A stretch of DNA of 64,000 nucleotides from Buchnera aphidicola (Aphis nerii) (GCF_005083105.1 NZ_CP034885.1:350449-414448); one strand, 5' to 3'. Counted from the stretch's first letter, positions 29,225 to 40,559 are shown. Notes: a model not told the origin generated them from the sequence alone. Numbers and translations are program-made.

Positions 29225-29952
29225 AAATTAAACAACGAACAGCTTTAGTAACCGGTGCAAATAAAGGAATTGGCAAAGCAATAGCCATAAAGTTATTAAA
29301 AAAAGGAATTAAAGTCATAGGAACATCTACTAGTAAGAATGGAGTAAAAACAATAAATGAATATTTAAAAAATAATGGATTCGGTTTTATTTTAGATTTA
29401 AAAGATACTGAATCTATTACAGAAAAAATAAAAGAAATTTACAAAAATAAATGTTCTATCGATATATTAATTAATAATGCTGCAGTTAAAGCAGATAAAT
29501 TATTAGTTCAGATGAATAATAAAGAATGGGAAGATATAATAAAAATTAATTTAATATCTATATTTTATATTTCCAAAGCTGTTATTCCTTCTATGATTAA
29601 AAAGAAAACAGGACGTATTATAACAATTGGTTCTATAATCGCTTATATAGGAAATAAAGGTCAAGCTAATTATAGTGCTTCAAAATCAGGTCTTATTGGA
29701 TTTCATAAGTCATTAGCATTAGAAGTTGCTTCTAAAGGAATAACTGTTAATATAATTGCACCAGGACTTATTAAAACAGACTTTATTAAAGATTTAAATA
29801 AAATACAGTACAAAAAATATTTATCTTATATTCCAATGAAAAGATTAGGAACAGTAGAAGAAATTGCAAATGCAGTAATATTTTTATCTTCTACGAATGC
29901 ATCCTATATTACCGGACAAACACTACATGTCAATGGTGGCATGTATATGTAA
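29221..29952 (+). CDS. fabG: FabG, 3-oxoacyl-ACP reductase
   Basis: NADPH-dependent reductase of the fatty-acid elongation cycle, short-chain dehydrogenase family. The 243 residues compare with 244 in E. coli. TGANKGIG (residues 11-18) binds cofactor, NNAA follows, and the catalytic set is Ser in TIGSIIAY with Tyr and Lys in YSASKSG. The C-terminal YITGQTLHVNGGMYM is family-typical. It overlaps the fabD stop by 4 bases and precedes acpP by 47. Confidence 0.97.
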   Translation: MKIKQRTALVTGANKGIGKAIAIKLLKKGIKVIGTSTSKNGVKTINEYLKNNGFGFILDLKDTESITEKIKEIYKNKCSIDILINNAAVKADKLLVQMNNKEWEDIIKINLISIFYISKAVIPSMIKKKTGRIITIGSIIAYIGNKGQANYSASKSGLIGFHKSLALEVASKGITVNIIAPGLIKTDFIKDLNKIQYKKYLSYIPMKRLGTVEEIANAVIFLSSTNASYITGQTLHVNGGMYM

Positions 29953-29999
29953 AAAAATATATTAATTTATAATAAACACTTTAAAGTGAGTAATATAAT

Positions 30000-30239
30000 A
30001 TGAACAACATCGAAAAAAAAGTAAAACAAATTATTTCAAAAAAATTAGATATAAAAATAGAAAATATTGATATTCAATCTTCATTTTTAGAAGATCTTGG
30101 AGCTGATTCTTTAGATATTGTCGAATTAATTATGACTCTAGAAGAAGATTTTAATATAGAAATATCTGACGAAGAGGCAGAAAAAATAAAAACAGTAAAA
30201 AATGCCATTGATTTTATTAGTACTAAACTAAAAGATTAA
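30000..30239 (+). CDS. acpP: Acyl carrier protein
   Basis: Carries growing acyl chains on a 4'-phosphopantetheine arm. The 79 residues compare with 78 in E. coli. The attachment site is Ser37 in GADSLD. The protein is acidic in its second helix ([20 protein letters not shown], a recognition surface). In E. coli fabF, pabC and mltG lie between acpP and tmk; all are missing here, and tmk starts 29 bases after the stop. Confidence 0.97.
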   Translation: MNNIEKKVKQIISKKLDIKIENIDIQSSFLEDLGADSLDIVELIMTLEEDFNIEISDEEAEKIKTVKNAIDFISTKLKD

Positions 30240-30268
30240 AATTAGTTTAAATTAGAAATTTAAAAATA

Positions 30269-30907
30269 ATGATAAAAAATAAATTTATTGTAGTTGAAGG
30301 ATTAGAAGGAGCAGGGAAAACGCATGCGTGTACTTATATAAAAGAAATTTTAAAAAAAAATAACATTAAAAATGTTATATTAGTTCGACAACCAGGAAGT
30401 ACACCTGTTGCAGAAAAAATAAGAAAATTAATTAAAATGTACCATACCGAAAAAATTATAAAAGAAACAGAACTACTTTTGATGTATGCTGCAAGAATAC
30501 AACTTGTTAAAACAATTATCAAACCAGCATTGAAAAAAGGATATTGGGTAATTTCAGATCGTCACGATTTATCTTCTTTAGCTTATCAAGGTGAGGGTTT
30601 AGGTATTAACAAAAATATTATTAATCAATTAAAATATTTATTTTTAGAAAATTTTATTCCAGATTTAACTTTATATTTAGATGTTATACCTGAAATTGGT
30701 TTACAACGAGCATTAAAACGTAGTTCGTCGTTAGATAGAATCGAAAAAAGATCTTTAACATTTTTTCAAAAAACCCGGAAAGGTTATTTAAATAATATAA
30801 AATCAGACACGAAGACCATTAAAATAGATGCCAATTTAAACATTGAAAAAGTTAGTAAAAATATTAAAAAACAATTCTCAAAATGGCTTCAAAAACAATT
30901 CATATGA
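30269..30907 (+). CDS. tmk: Thymidylate kinase
   Basis: Phosphorylates dTMP to dTDP. The 212 residues match E. coli (213). The P-loop GLEGAGKT is at residues 11-18, followed by the RQPGSTPVAEKIR region and SDRHDLSSLAYQG. The usual Thr after the P-loop GKT is His here, which is tolerable outside the motif. The stop overlaps the holB start (ATGA), so the two are coupled. Confidence 0.96.
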   Translation: MIKNKFIVVEGLEGAGKTHACTYIKEILKKNNIKNVILVRQPGSTPVAEKIRKLIKMYHTEKIIKETELLLMYAARIQLVKTIIKPALKKGYWVISDRHDLSSLAYQGEGLGINKNIINQLKYLFLENFIPDLTLYLDVIPEIGLQRALKRSSSLDRIEKRSLTFFQKTRKGYLNNIKSDTKTIKIDANLNIEKVSKNIKKQFSKWLQKQFI

Positions 30908-31890
30908 AATATTATCCTTGGTTAGTAAATCCATACAAAATAATTATTAAGCAACATCAAATAAAAAAACCACATCATGCATTACTAATTAAAACTACAA
31001 GAGGATTAAAAGTATTTAAATTAATTTGGTATATAAGTAAATGGTTACTATGTAATGAAACAGATGGAATGAAATTTTGTAATAAATGTCATAGTTGTAA
31101 ATTAATGTCATCAGGAAATCATCCAGATTGGCACCAATATACAAAAAATAAAAATGAAATAATCACTGTCGATCACATTAGAGAAATTAATGAAAAAATA
31201 TTTAAATATCCACAACAAGGAAAAAACAAAATAATATTTTTACCAAATATTCATAAATTAACAGAATCTGCAATAAATGCATTTTTAAAAACATTAGAAG
31301 AACCACCAGGAAATACTTGGTTTTTTTTAATAGATTATAATAATAACGTAACAATAAATTATACAATATATAGTCGTTGTTTAATATATAAATTATTTCC
31401 TCCACAAGAAAAACATGGTTTAAATTGGTTACATGATCAAAAATTGTCAAATAAAATATCTAATTTAATATCATTACGTACTAACCAGGGGTCACCAATA
31501 TCTGCTAAAAAATTTATTACTAATGGGCTTTGGGAAGAAAGAAAAAATTTATTTATATATTTTTTAAAATCCATAAAAAGTAAAAACCTACTAAAAATAT
31601 TACCAATCTTATCTATTAATAATACTTTAGTAAAAATAGATTGGATTTGTCTATTATTATTTGATTCTATAAAAACCTATTTTAATCAAACAAAACAATT
31701 AACTAATTTTGATCAATTAGAATTAATTAAATTTTTTTCTAATAATTATAATTATTTTACTTTAAATAAAAGTATTAAAATTTGGAATAAATGTCGATAT
31801 AGATTATTTAACACACCGAGTGTTAACAACGAATTATTATTATTAGAACAATTGCTTAAATGGGAAAAAACTTTAGGTTTTATTTTTTAA
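30904..31890 (+). CDS. holB: DNA polymerase III delta' subunit
   Basis: Part of the clamp loader. I start it at the ATG at 30904, overlapping the tmk stop and giving MKYYPWLVNPYK like E. coli MRWYPWL; the longer frame adds 7 residues inside tmk. The 328 residues compare with 334. The zinc module CNKCHSCKLMSSGNHPD is at about 60-77 and LTESAINAFLKTLEEPP is the clamp-loader signature. As in E. coli, there is no functional P-loop. Followed by tatD after 30 bases. Confidence 0.95.
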   Translation: MKYYPWLVNPYKIIIKQHQIKKPHHALLIKTTRGLKVFKLIWYISKWLLCNETDGMKFCNKCHSCKLMSSGNHPDWHQYTKNKNEIITVDHIREINEKIFKYPQQGKNKIIFLPNIHKLTESAINAFLKTLEEPPGNTWFFLIDYNNNVTINYTIYSRCLIYKLFPPQEKHGLNWLHDQKLSNKISNLISLRTNQGSPISAKKFITNGLWEERKNLFIYFLKSIKSKNLLKILPILSINNTLVKIDWICLLLFDSIKTYFNQTKQLTNFDQLELIKFFSNNYNYFTLNKSIKIWNKCRYRLFNTPSVNNELLLLEQLLKWEKTLGFIF

Positions 31891-31920
31891 TCTTAATTTT
31901 ATACTAATAGAGATAAAGTT

Positions 31921-32691
31921 ATGTTTTTAATTGATTCTCACTGTCATCTTGACCAATTAAATTACAATTCATTACATAAAAATATAGAAGATATGATTAA
32001 AAAATCACATGAAAATTATGTGAAAAAATTTTTAACAGTATCCACTTCTATTAATAACTTTTATAATATACAAAAAATATTTGATAAATATAATTTTATT
32101 TTTTATTCCTGTGGTGTTCATCCCTTACATTGTCAAAAAGAAAAAAATTTAAATCAACTTAAATTATTATCAATGAATCAACGTGTCATTGCACTAGGAG
32201 AAACAGGATTAGATTATTATTATTCACCTGAAAATAAGAAGATACAACAATATTTTTTTCGAGAACACATACGCATCGCAATACAATTAAATAAACCTAT
32301 TATAGTACATACAAGAAACGCTATAAACGATACAATAAAAATATTAAAAGAAGAACATGCAGAAAAATGTGGAGGTATTTTACATTCATTTACTGAAAAT
32401 GATAAATCAGCATTTAAATTATTAGATCTTGGTTTTTATATTTCTTTTTCTGGAATAATAACTTTTAAAAATTCAATTGAATTAAGAAATACATTAAAAA
32501 AAATACCATTAGAAAATTTACTAATAGAAACAGATTCTCCATATTTAGCACCAATTCCGCATAGAGGAAAAGAAAACCAACCAGCATATTTACTTGATAT
32601 TGCAAAGTATATTTGTTTGATCAAGAAAATATATTTAGAAGAATTTGCTGAAATTATAAAAAATAATTTTTATACATTATTTAAATTTTAA
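31921..32691 (+). CDS. ycfH: TatD-family metal-dependent hydrolase (YcfH)
   Basis: TatD-family hydrolase or DNase; the true substrate of YcfH is not settled. The 256 residues compare with 265 in E. coli. Metal ligands are visible: DSHCHLD (His7, His9), GETGLDYYY (Glu), the His in IVHTR, the His in GILHSFT, and the Asp in LIETDSPYL. It sits between holB and ptsG as in E. coli. Confidence 0.93.
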   Translation: MFLIDSHCHLDQLNYNSLHKNIEDMIKKSHENYVKKFLTVSTSINNFYNIQKIFDKYNFIFYSCGVHPLHCQKEKNLNQLKLLSMNQRVIALGETGLDYYYSPENKKIQQYFFREHIRIAIQLNKPIIVHTRNAINDTIKILKEEHAEKCGGILHSFTENDKSAFKLLDLGFYISFSGIITFKNSIELRNTLKKIPLENLLIETDSPYLAPIPHRGKENQPAYLLDIAKYICLIKKIYLEEFAEIIKNNFYTLFKF

Positions 32692-32751
32692 AAATAAAAT
32701 ATATTATTTAAATTAATTTTATATTTTATATATACCTAGGAGTTTTTCAAT

Positions 32752-34185
32752 ATGTTTAAAAATGTATTTGCAAGCCTTCAAAAAATTGGAAAATCACTTA
32801 TGTTACCTGTATCTGTATTACCGATTGCAGGAATATTACTTGGTGTAGGATCCGCTCATTTTAGTTTAATACCAGATACTATGTCCGAAATTATGGCTCA
32901 AACTGGAGGGTCTGTTTTTTCAAATATGCCATTAATTTTTGCGATTGGGGTTGCTTTAGGTTTTACTAATAATGACGGTGTAGCAGCATTAGCTGCTGTT
33001 GTAGCATATAGTATTTTAATTAAAACACTATCTGTAATTGAACCAAACATATTGCATATAAATATAAACACAATAAAAAATAAAAGTTTATATGATATAG
33101 GAATATTAGGAGGTATTATAGCAGGTGCGGTATCTGCTTATATGTTTAATAAATTTTATAAAATACAATTACCTGAATATTTAGGATTTTTTGCAGGCAA
33201 AAGATTTGTTCCTATCATTTCAGGTTTATCAGCAATATTTATAGGATTAACATTAGCTTTTATTTGGCCATCGATTGCAAAAAAAATTCAAATATTTTCA
33301 CAATGGGCTGCTTATCAAAATCCCATTTTTGCTTTTTCTTTATATGGTTTAGTAGAAAGAGCATTAGTACCATTTGGTTTACATCATATATGGAATGTTC
33401 CATTTCAAATGCAAATAGGAGAATATACTAATTCTATTGGACAAGTATTTCATGGGGATATCGCAAGATATATGGCAGGAGATGTTACTGCTGGAAATTT
33501 ATCAGGTGGATTTATTTTTAAAATGTATGGACTTCCAGGAGCTGCTTTAGCAATTTGGCATACAGCAAAAAAAGAAAACAGAAATAAAATAGGTAGTATT
33601 ATGGTTTCTGCGGCTTTGACAGCGTTTTTAACTGGCATCACCGAACCAATTGAATTTTCATTTATATTGGTTGCTCCGATACTATATGTCGTACATGCTT
33701 TATTAGCAGGTTTATCTTTTCCATTATGTATTTTTTTAAATATGCGCGCTGGGACAAGTTTTTCACATGGATTTATCGATTTTATAGTATTAAGCGGTCA
33801 TAGTAATCAATTATTTCTTTTTCCTATTGTAGGTATTTTATACGGTTTATTATACTATATTATATTTTATTTTTTAATAATTACATTTGATTTAAAAACT
33901 CCAGGTAGAGAAAATAATAAAAATAAAGCTATAATAAAAAACAATATTGAAATAGCACCTTATATAATTGAAGCTTTAGGTGGAAAAGAAAATATCAAAA
34001 ATTTAGATGCTTGTATTACTAGATTACGTATTACAGTATTAGAAGTATCAAAAGTAAATAAAATTGATTTAAAAAATCTTGGAGCAGCAGGAGTAGTAAT
34101 ATCGGGATCAGGAATACAAGCTGTATTTGGTACTAGGTCTGAAAACATAAAAACAGCAATGGATGAATGTATAAATAAAACATAA
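32752..34185 (+). CDS. ptsG: Glucose-specific PTS enzyme IICB
   Basis: Imports glucose and phosphorylates it to glucose-6-phosphate using phosphate from IIA. The 477 residues equal E. coli. Residues about 1-390 form the membrane IIC domain ([44 protein letters not shown]). The linker LKTPGRE leads to the IIB domain with phospho-Cys in [10 protein letters not shown] (about residue 420). AGGAG (32738-32742) is a strong ribosome site. It is the entry point for carbon that zwf and pykA use downstream. Confidence 0.98.
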   Translation: MFKNVFASLQKIGKSLMLPVSVLPIAGILLGVGSAHFSLIPDTMSEIMAQTGGSVFSNMPLIFAIGVALGFTNNDGVAALAAVVAYSILIKTLSVIEPNILHININTIKNKSLYDIGILGGIIAGAVSAYMFNKFYKIQLPEYLGFFAGKRFVPIISGLSAIFIGLTLAFIWPSIAKKIQIFSQWAAYQNPIFAFSLYGLVERALVPFGLHHIWNVPFQMQIGEYTNSIGQVFHGDIARYMAGDVTAGNLSGGFIFKMYGLPGAALAIWHTAKKENRNKIGSIMVSAALTAFLTGITEPIEFSFILVAPILYVVHALLAGLSFPLCIFLNMRAGTSFSHGFIDFIVLSGHSNQLFLFPIVGILYGLLYYIIFYFLIITFDLKTPGRENNKNKAIIKNNIEIAPYIIEALGGKENIKNLDACITRLRITVLEVSKVNKIDLKNLGAAGVVISGSGIQAVFGTRSENIKTAMDECINKT

Positions 34186-34194
34186 ATTAAAAGG

Positions 34195-34218
34195 GGGTGA
34201 GTAAAAATTAACTCGCCC
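34195..34218 (+). terminator. Hairpin after ptsG
   Basis: GGGTGAGT (34195-34202) pairs with ACTCGCCC (34211-34218), 8 pairs with one G-U, loop of 8. It starts 10 bases after the ptsG stop. GC content is unusually high for this genome. No T run follows, so termination may be Rho-assisted or the stem may serve transcript stability. Confidence 0.55.
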
Positions 34219-34263
34219 AATAATTCACATTATATATAAAAATATAAATACAAGAACTTTATT

Positions 34264-34608
34264 ATGAATAAACATTCAATATTTCAAAAAATTATAAAGA
34301 AAGAAATTCAAGCAAATATTTTATATCAGGATAAAATAGTAACTGCTTTTGATGATATATATCCAAAAGCACCAGTACACATATTAATTATACCAAACAA
34401 TATAATTAAAACTGCAAATGATATCAATATAAAAAATAAAAGTATTATCGCCCATATGTTTTTTATTGCTGTACAAATTGCTAAAGAAAAAAAAATTAGT
34501 CAGGATGGGTATAAAATAATTGTTAATTGTAATAAACATGGAGGACAAAAAATAGATCATTTACATATGCACCTATTAGGTGGTGCTAAATTAAAAGCAT
34601 TATATTAA
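34264..34608 (+). CDS. hinT: HinT, HIT-family purine nucleoside phosphoramidase
   Basis: Hydrolyses AMP-lysine and related phosphoramidates. The 114 residues compare with 119 in E. coli. The histidine triad is His99-x-His101-x-His103 in HLHMHLLGG, and HILIIPN and NKHGGQ are also conserved. It lies between ptsG and lpoB; fhuE, which separates ptsG and hinT in E. coli, is missing. Confidence 0.96.
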   Translation: MNKHSIFQKIIKKEIQANILYQDKIVTAFDDIYPKAPVHILIIPNNIIKTANDINIKNKSIIAHMFFIAVQIAKEKKISQDGYKIIVNCNKHGGQKIDHLHMHLLGGAKLKALY

Positions 34609-34636
34609 TAAATATATTTTTTTAAAAGGTAATAAT

Positions 34637-35179
34637 TTGAATAAAAATATAATATTTTTCTTGATTATTTTGTTATATATTAATAGTTGTTCATTTTTAA
34701 AACAAAACAAAAGTTATTTAAAAAAAAATAATAATTCTGAAAAAAACAAAAATCTTATTTTTTTAAATTTTGATAATGCGATAGAAAATATTATTTTAGA
34801 AATGTCTCATGATCAGAATATATTTTTTTCTAAAAAAATATTGCTATATATTAATATATTAAAAAATGAAAGTAATATTTTTTTAGAAAACAAAAAATTA
34901 ACCAATTCTATAAGAGAAAAAATTAAAAAAATAAATAAAATTACTATTATTAATAGTAATCAAATTAAAAAAACAAAAAAAGAACTAGGATTATCTGAAA
35001 ATAATAAATTTTTGAATACAAGTACTGCTATTTTAATAGCTCGTAAAAATAATGCAACATACTATCTTGATAGCAAAATTATTAAAAATAATAAATTACT
35101 AATATTAGAAGTTAAATTAATATTTGTAAAAACAGGAGAAATTATATTTCATAAAATAAAAAAATTTTTTATTTTATAA
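34637..35179 (+). CDS. lpoB: LpoB-like outer-membrane lipoprotein, activator of PBP1b
   Basis: LpoB reaches from the outer membrane to stimulate the peptidoglycan synthase PBP1b. The 180 residues compare with 213 in E. coli. A signal peptide ends in lipobox INSC with Cys18. The proline-rich linker of E. coli is replaced by about 20 Lys/Asn residues. The folded domain aligns: TKKELGLSENN, TSTAILIARKNNATYYLDS and VKTGEIIFH match LpoB in order. The start is TTG at 34637, with AAAAGG upstream. Position after hinT agrees with E. coli, where ycfL lies between. Confidence 0.88.
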   Translation: MNKNIIFFLIILLYINSCSFLKQNKSYLKKNNNSEKNKNLIFLNFDNAIENIILEMSHDQNIFFSKKILLYINILKNESNIFLENKKLTNSIREKIKKINKITIINSNQIKKTKKELGLSENNKFLNTSTAILIARKNNATYYLDSKIIKNNKLLILEVKLIFVKTGEIIFHKIKKFFIL

Positions 35180-35203
35180 AATAAATGTTAAATATATTTA
35201 ATA

Positions 35204-35221
35204 TAGTAGATCTTTCTACTA
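35204..35221. terminator. Weak hairpin between convergent lpoB and the porin gene
   Basis: TAGTAGA (35204-35210) pairs with TCTACTA (35215-35221), 7 pairs around a 4-base loop. No T run follows in the plus direction. It is the only candidate stem I found in this 173-base convergent spacer. Confidence 0.3.
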
Positions 35222-35352
35222 AAATTTATATTATAAAATATATATTTTTAATGTTTCAATAAAAAGTATATTTTATTAATTATAAATCAGTAGAAAGTTC
35301 TAGTTCTTAATTTTTATTATTAAGATTTTTAAAAAATAATTTAGTATAAAAG

Positions 35353-36462
35353 TTAAAATTTATAAACTAAACCAGCACCGATAATATTGTCTGTAGAAAT
35401 TTTATTAGTTTTAATAAAATCATTTTCTTTTAATAAGTTGATTTTATAATTCATATATGTTGAAATATTTTTATTAAATTCATAACGAGTAGAAATATTA
35501 ATTTGCTTTGCCAAGCCTAATTCACTTTTATCAGCACCTCTAATATTATAACCTTTAGAATCTAAATAGCTCAAAGAAGGGCAAAATCCAGATTTAAAAC
35601 TATATTCTGCTATTGCTTCAATGTTTTGTGTTTCATTTATATAACTATTACTATGAATATCATGCGGTGTTAAATTTCTTGCCGCACCATAAAAAGCAGC
35701 AATATATACATTATTAGCATCATATTTAAAACCTAATCCGTACGAACTTACAGATTCATTTTTTAACATTTTATCTGATGTTGATTGGATAGGTCTTTCA
35801 GATGTAAAACAAGAACCAATCGCAGTTAATCCTGATTTGCTCTCATATTTTAACGATGCACCCCAACCTACATTGTTTTTTTGATTTAGGCTTCTATTTT
35901 TAGTTTCATTTTGATATTGCAATGCAAAACTCATTCCATTAACTAAACCAAAAATATTATCATTCCTATAAGTTAATAGACTATTGTTTCTACTTACCAT
36001 ATAGTTATCATTATATGCAAACACGCTATTATTCGTAATATATGGAGTATGATTAGTTAAAGATTCCACATCATGGATAACACCATAATTTCTACCATAA
36101 TCTAGAGATCCTAAATTACCATATTTTAAACCAGCATATCCTAAACGTATAGTACTAGGTTGCTGTTGGTTTCTTAATTCCTCAGGCATAAAAAAATCAG
36201 TTTTATATTCAATTTTTGCATAACTAGAAAGTTTATTAGTAATATTAATTTTTCCTGATAATCCTAAAATAGCATTTGTATTATCATCTTTCGAAGTTAT
36301 TTTTGTAGATAAAAATCCATTAGAAAATTCATGATTAGGATTAATACTTCCATATAATTCTAATTTATTCCCATTTTTGTTGAAAATTTCTGCAGCTGTA
36401 ACTGTACTTGTAGTTGCAAACAATATTGGTATTAAAATTGATAAAGATTTTTTTTTGTTCAT
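35353..36462 (-). CDS. ompF: OmpF/OmpC-family general porin
   Basis: Trimeric outer-membrane porin for small hydrophilic solutes. The 369 residues compare with 362 in E. coli OmpF. A signal peptide ends at about residue 23 (TVTAAEIFNKNGNKLELYG). The segment LLTYRNDNIFGLVNGMSFAL matches the strand after constriction loop 3, GLRY-type strands follow, and the last residue is Phe (GLVYKF), the signal for the barrel assembly machinery. I name it ompF because asnS follows, as in E. coli; by sequence alone it could be ompC or phoE. Confidence 0.88.
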   Translation of the reverse strand: MNKKKSLSILIPILFATTSTVTAAEIFNKNGNKLELYGSINPNHEFSNGFLSTKITSKDDNTNAILGLSGKINITNKLSSYAKIEYKTDFFMPEELRNQQQPSTIRLGYAGLKYGNLGSLDYGRNYGVIHDVESLTNHTPYITNNSVFAYNDNYMVSRNNSLLTYRNDNIFGLVNGMSFALQYQNETKNRSLNQKNNVGWGASLKYESKSGLTAIGSCFTSERPIQSTSDKMLKNESVSSYGLGFKYDANNVYIAAFYGAARNLTPHDIHSNSYINETQNIEAIAEYSFKSGFCPSLSYLDSKGYNIRGADKSELGLAKQINISTRYEFNKNISTYMNYKINLLKENDFIKTNKISTDNIIGAGLVYKF

Positions 36463-36536
36463 AATTTTTTAAATTACCTTATTAGTAAATTTAATATAAA
36501 TTAAATAATTATAAATAATTTGATGTAAAAGTTTAT

Positions 36537-37937
36537 TTAGAAATGAGAACTTTTAACAGTACGAGGAAATGGAATAATATCTCTTACATTAGAAACTCCT
36601 GTAATATAAGAAATTAACCTTTCGAAACCCATTCCAAATCCTGAATGCTCAACAGTTCCATAACGTCGAAGATCACGATACCACCAATAATCTTCTTTTT
36701 TTAAACCAAATTCAGACAAACGTGAATCTAATATTGAAATACGTTCTTCCCGTTGAGAACCGCCTATTAGTTCGCCTATTCCTGGAACTAAAAGATCTAT
36801 TGCTGCAACAGTTTTTTTATCATTATTTAATCGCATATAAAATGGCTTTAATTCTTTAGGATAATCAGTTATTATTACAGGTTTTTTAAAATATTTTTCA
36901 ACAAGAAAACGTTCATGTTCAGTATTTAAATCAATTCCTAAAAAAACAGTTTTTTCGAATTTATTTTCAGAATTTATTAAAATATTTATAGCATCAACAT
37001 ATTTTATACGTATAAAATCGAATAATAAAATATTTTTGAGCCGATTTATTATATCACTATCAATATAATTTTTAAGAAAGTTGATATCTGTTGTGCAATC
37101 TTTTAAAACATATTTACAAATATATTTTAACATTTTTTCTGAAAATTTAGATATCTGATCTAAATTTGTAAAAGAAGACTCAACTTCTAACATCCAAAAT
37201 TCTGCTAAATGACGAACAGTATTAGAATTTTCAGCCCGAAAGGTTGGTCCAAAAGTATATACTTTTGATAAAGAACAAGCATATGTTTCTAAATTAAGCT
37301 GTCCCGAAACAGTTAAAAAAGATTCTTTTCCAAAAAAATCCTTTTTAAAATTAACGGAACCATTCTTTTTCTTTGGAATATTTTTCATATCTAATGTCGA
37401 AACATTAAACATAGCACCAGCACCTTCAGTATTAAGACTAGTAATAATGGGTGTAGGAATCCAACAGTAACCTTTTTTATATAAAAATTTATGCAATAAT
37501 TGAAATGTATAATTTCGTATTCTTGATATAACTCCAATTAAATTTGTTCTACTACGTAAATGTGCTACTTCTCGTAAATATTCTAGACTATGTTTTTTTG
37601 CAGAAATAGGATAAGTATTCGGATTTTCTACCCATCCTAATACTCGAACTTGTGTTGCTTTTATCTCATATTTTTGTTTTTCACCTAAAGACAAAACAAG
37701 ATTACCACTAATTGATACAGAGCAACCAATAGTTAAATGAAGTATTTCTTTATCATAGTTACATAAAGTATTATTGGCAATAATTTGTATAGAATCAAAA
37801 CATGAACCATCATATACTGTAATAAAAGAAAATCCAGATTTTGAACTTCTACGACTTCTGATCCATCCATATACAGTAATAGTAGTATTTAACATAACAT
37901 CGTTTTGATATATTTTTGATATTGATACTACATGCAT
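36537..37937 (-). CDS. asnS: Asparaginyl-tRNA synthetase
   Basis: Charges tRNA-Asn; class II synthetase. The 466 residues equal E. coli. An N-terminal OB-fold anticodon-binding domain (about 1-105, TVYGWIRSRRSSKSGFSFI) is followed by the catalytic core with FTFGPTFRAENSNT-like motif 2 (TFGPTFRAENS) and motif 3 GFGMGFERL. It is 74 bases upstream of the porin start on the same strand. Confidence 0.98.
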   Translation of the reverse strand: MHVVSISKIYQNDVMLNTTITVYGWIRSRRSSKSGFSFITVYDGSCFDSIQIIANNTLCNYDKEILHLTIGCSVSISGNLVLSLGEKQKYEIKATQVRVLGWVENPNTYPISAKKHSLEYLREVAHLRSRTNLIGVISRIRNYTFQLLHKFLYKKGYCWIPTPIITSLNTEGAGAMFNVSTLDMKNIPKKKNGSVNFKKDFFGKESFLTVSGQLNLETYACSLSKVYTFGPTFRAENSNTVRHLAEFWMLEVESSFTNLDQISKFSEKMLKYICKYVLKDCTTDINFLKNYIDSDIINRLKNILLFDFIRIKYVDAINILINSENKFEKTVFLGIDLNTEHERFLVEKYFKKPVIITDYPKELKPFYMRLNNDKKTVAAIDLLVPGIGELIGGSQREERISILDSRLSEFGLKKEDYWWYRDLRRYGTVEHSGFGMGFERLISYITGVSNVRDIIPFPRTVKSSHF

Positions 37938-38006
37938 AATTTTTTCTCTTATATCTTATTTCTTTAACAATATTTATAGAAATAATTTTAATTAAAATTT
38001 TAAATA

Positions 38007-39209
38007 TTATTCCATATTTTTAAAAGGTAAATTAAATGCTTGAAATAAAGAGTACATAAATTTTGGATCTATACAAAACATTTTTCCAGGACTATCAGAG
38101 ATTTTTGCTACTGGTTTTCCATTACATTTAACTAATTTAATCACGATATTTAACGGTTTTACATTCGGAATATCACAAGTTAATTTTGTTCCAATACCAA
38201 ATATAACATTAATTCTATTATTAAATTTTTCATATAAAGTTATAATTTTTGAAAAGTTTAAATTATCTGAAAATAACAATGTTTTAGTAGAAGGATCAAT
38301 ACCTAAATTTATATAATGTTTTAAAGCTTTTTCACCCCATTGTATTGGATCACCTGAATCGTGCCTAATACCTTGGTATGATTTAGATAAAGATAGATCA
38401 AAATCACGTAAAAATGAATCCATAGTAATACAATCTGTCAAAGCAATACTTAAATGTTTTTTATATTGACATAACCATATTTTTAATGCTAAAGATTGAC
38501 TATATTTTATATTAGAACTAATTTGTTGATGTGCTTGAAACCATTCATGTGCTTGAGTTCCTACTGGAGATAGTTTTAAAATACGAGAAATATGATAATT
38601 ACTTGATCCAACTAAAAAGGGAAACTTTTCTTTTAATCTTTTAATAATAGAATATTGTACATCATATGAGAATCTACGTCTTGTTCCAAAATCAACAATT
38701 TTTAAACGAGAAAGATCGAGATGTTTAGTATCCTTAAAAAACCTTTTTAACTTTAAATTTAAATAATCTACTGCAATGTTTGGAGTAATATTGGGATAAT
38801 TACTTTTATGAAAAATTTCACTAATTAAGGATAAAATGGGTACTTCCCATAAAATGACTTCTTTCCATAGTCCTGTAATTCTAATATTTAATTCACCATA
38901 GCAGTTATTTACTTGTACTTGCGTAATGTTATAACGAAAATTTTTTAACCAATGCAAGTATTCTTTTTTAAAAAATGGAAAAGAATTCATATATAAATAT
39001 TCTTCATTACTAAGAGATAAAGATTCCATCATATTAATCTGATCTAATAAAATATGTACATATGTTCCTAAAATATTAGGACCTCTACAGATAAATTCTG
39101 CAACAACATTTACATTTTTATAGCAAAAAAATACAGCTTGCTGCATGTGCAGTTTATACGCATCAGTATCTAATAATGTTTTTATTATCGGATAATTATA
39201 TTTTTTCAT
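38007..39209 (-). CDS. pncB: Nicotinate phosphoribosyltransferase
   Basis: Makes nicotinate mononucleotide from nicotinate and PRPP for NAD salvage. The 400 residues equal E. coli. Motifs: [15 protein letters not shown] near the start, [21 protein letters not shown], and GIRHDSGDP for phosphoribosyl binding. It implies that the symbiont takes up nicotinate from the host. It is divergent from pyrD across 257 AT-rich bases. Confidence 0.97.
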   Translation of the reverse strand: MKKYNYPIIKTLLDTDAYKLHMQQAVFFCYKNVNVVAEFICRGPNILGTYVHILLDQINMMESLSLSNEEYLYMNSFPFFKKEYLHWLKNFRYNITQVQVNNCYGELNIRITGLWKEVILWEVPILSLISEIFHKSNYPNITPNIAVDYLNLKLKRFFKDTKHLDLSRLKIVDFGTRRRFSYDVQYSIIKRLKEKFPFLVGSSNYHISRILKLSPVGTQAHEWFQAHQQISSNIKYSQSLALKIWLCQYKKHLSIALTDCITMDSFLRDFDLSLSKSYQGIRHDSGDPIQWGEKALKHYINLGIDPSTKTLLFSDNLNFSKIITLYEKFNNRINVIFGIGTKLTCDIPNVKPLNIVIKLVKCNGKPVAKISDSPGKMFCIDPKFMYSLFQAFNLPFKNME

Positions 39210-39466
39210 AGTATATCTATTTTTATGCTACTGTCTTATATATTATGACGATTATTACATAATTTCATATATAAAATTTATATAAAAATATAACATAAAT
39301 AAAAAAGTTATCAATTTTTCAAAATATTTGTTTATTATAACTTAATCACAATATTATTTTTTTTAATTTTTATAAAAATTATAACAAAACAATTACTATT
39401 TTTAATATATTACAAAAAAATAATTTAAAAAATATATATTTTCTTCAGTAATAAAAAGGAATTATA

Positions 39467-40471
39467 ATGTTTTACTATTTAATTCGTAAACTTTTATTTT
39501 TAATAGATCCCGAAAAATCACATACATTGACACTAAAATATCTTAATTCCAAACATATTCAAACATTAATGGATTTATTTTTAAAACCTATTTCATCAAT
39601 ACCAACTAAATGCATGGGATTAGAATTTCCAAATAAAGTTGGTTTAGCTGCTGGAATGGATAAAAACGGAGAATATATAAATTTTTTTGATAAATTAGGA
39701 TTTGGTTTTATTGAATTAGGTACAGCTACTCCATTACCTCAACTAGGAAATACAAAACCAAGAATGTTTCGAATACCTCCGATAGAAGCGATTATTAATA
39801 ATATGGGATTTAATAATCTTGGAATAGAAAATCTTATTAATAATATTAAAAAATCAAATTTTAACGGTATAATTGGAGTTAATATAGGAAAAAATAAAAA
39901 TACTTCTATTGAAAATGCAATAAATGATTATTTAATATGTATAGAAAAAGTATATTGTTACGCTAATTATATTGCTATTAATATTTCTTCTCCTAATACA
40001 AAAAATTTAAGAAATTTACAAAATGGAATATTATTTAAAAACTTATTAAAAAACATAAAAAAAAAACAAAAAGAAATGTATCGTAAATATTTAAAATATG
40101 TACCAATAGCAATTAAAATTTCACCAGATCTATCAAAAAATGAAATAATTTATATTTCTAATCAATTAATTAAATTTAAAATAGATGGAGTTATTGCAAC
40201 TAATACTACTTTAGATCATTCTGTAATATTAAAAGAAAATAAAATTGAGGGCGGCTTAAGTGGATTACCTTTACAAAAAAAAAGTACTAATGTAATTTCA
40301 ATATTATATAAACAACTTAATAATCAAATTCCTATAATTGGTGTAGGAGGAATTAATTCTTTAAATTCAGCTCAAGAAAAAATTGAATCAGGAGCAAATT
40401 TAATACAAATATACTCTGGGTTAATATATCATGGACCAAAATTCATTAGAAATATAATTAAAAATTTATAA
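39467..40471 (+). CDS. pyrD: Dihydroorotate dehydrogenase (quinone, class 2)
   Basis: Fourth step of pyrimidine synthesis: oxidises dihydroorotate to orotate, passing electrons to quinone at the inner membrane. The 334 residues compare with 336 in E. coli. The N-terminal amphipathic region [19 protein letters not shown] marks class 2. FMN-binding [13 protein letters not shown] and the catalytic Ser in [15 protein letters not shown] are present. AAGGA precedes the ATG. Confidence 0.97.
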   Translation: MFYYLIRKLLFLIDPEKSHTLTLKYLNSKHIQTLMDLFLKPISSIPTKCMGLEFPNKVGLAAGMDKNGEYINFFDKLGFGFIELGTATPLPQLGNTKPRMFRIPPIEAIINNMGFNNLGIENLINNIKKSNFNGIIGVNIGKNKNTSIENAINDYLICIEKVYCYANYIAINISSPNTKNLRNLQNGILFKNLLKNIKKKQKEMYRKYLKYVPIAIKISPDLSKNEIIYISNQLIKFKIDGVIATNTTLDHSVILKENKIEGGLSGLPLQKKSTNVISILYKQLNNQIPIIGVGGINSLNSAQEKIESGANLIQIYSGLIYHGPKFIRNIIKNL

Positions 40472-40559
40472 AATATTATATTTTCAAAAATTTTAACCTA
40501 AAAAATTAACATTATATTTTTTAGAAAATAATTTACAAAATATTAAAGATAAATTAAAA

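Noticed and set aside
29977..29988. Perfect palindrome CACTTTAAAGTG before acpP
   Set aside because: Twelve bases with no loop, overlapping the ribosome-site region; short palindromes are expected by chance, and I know no regulator site matching it.
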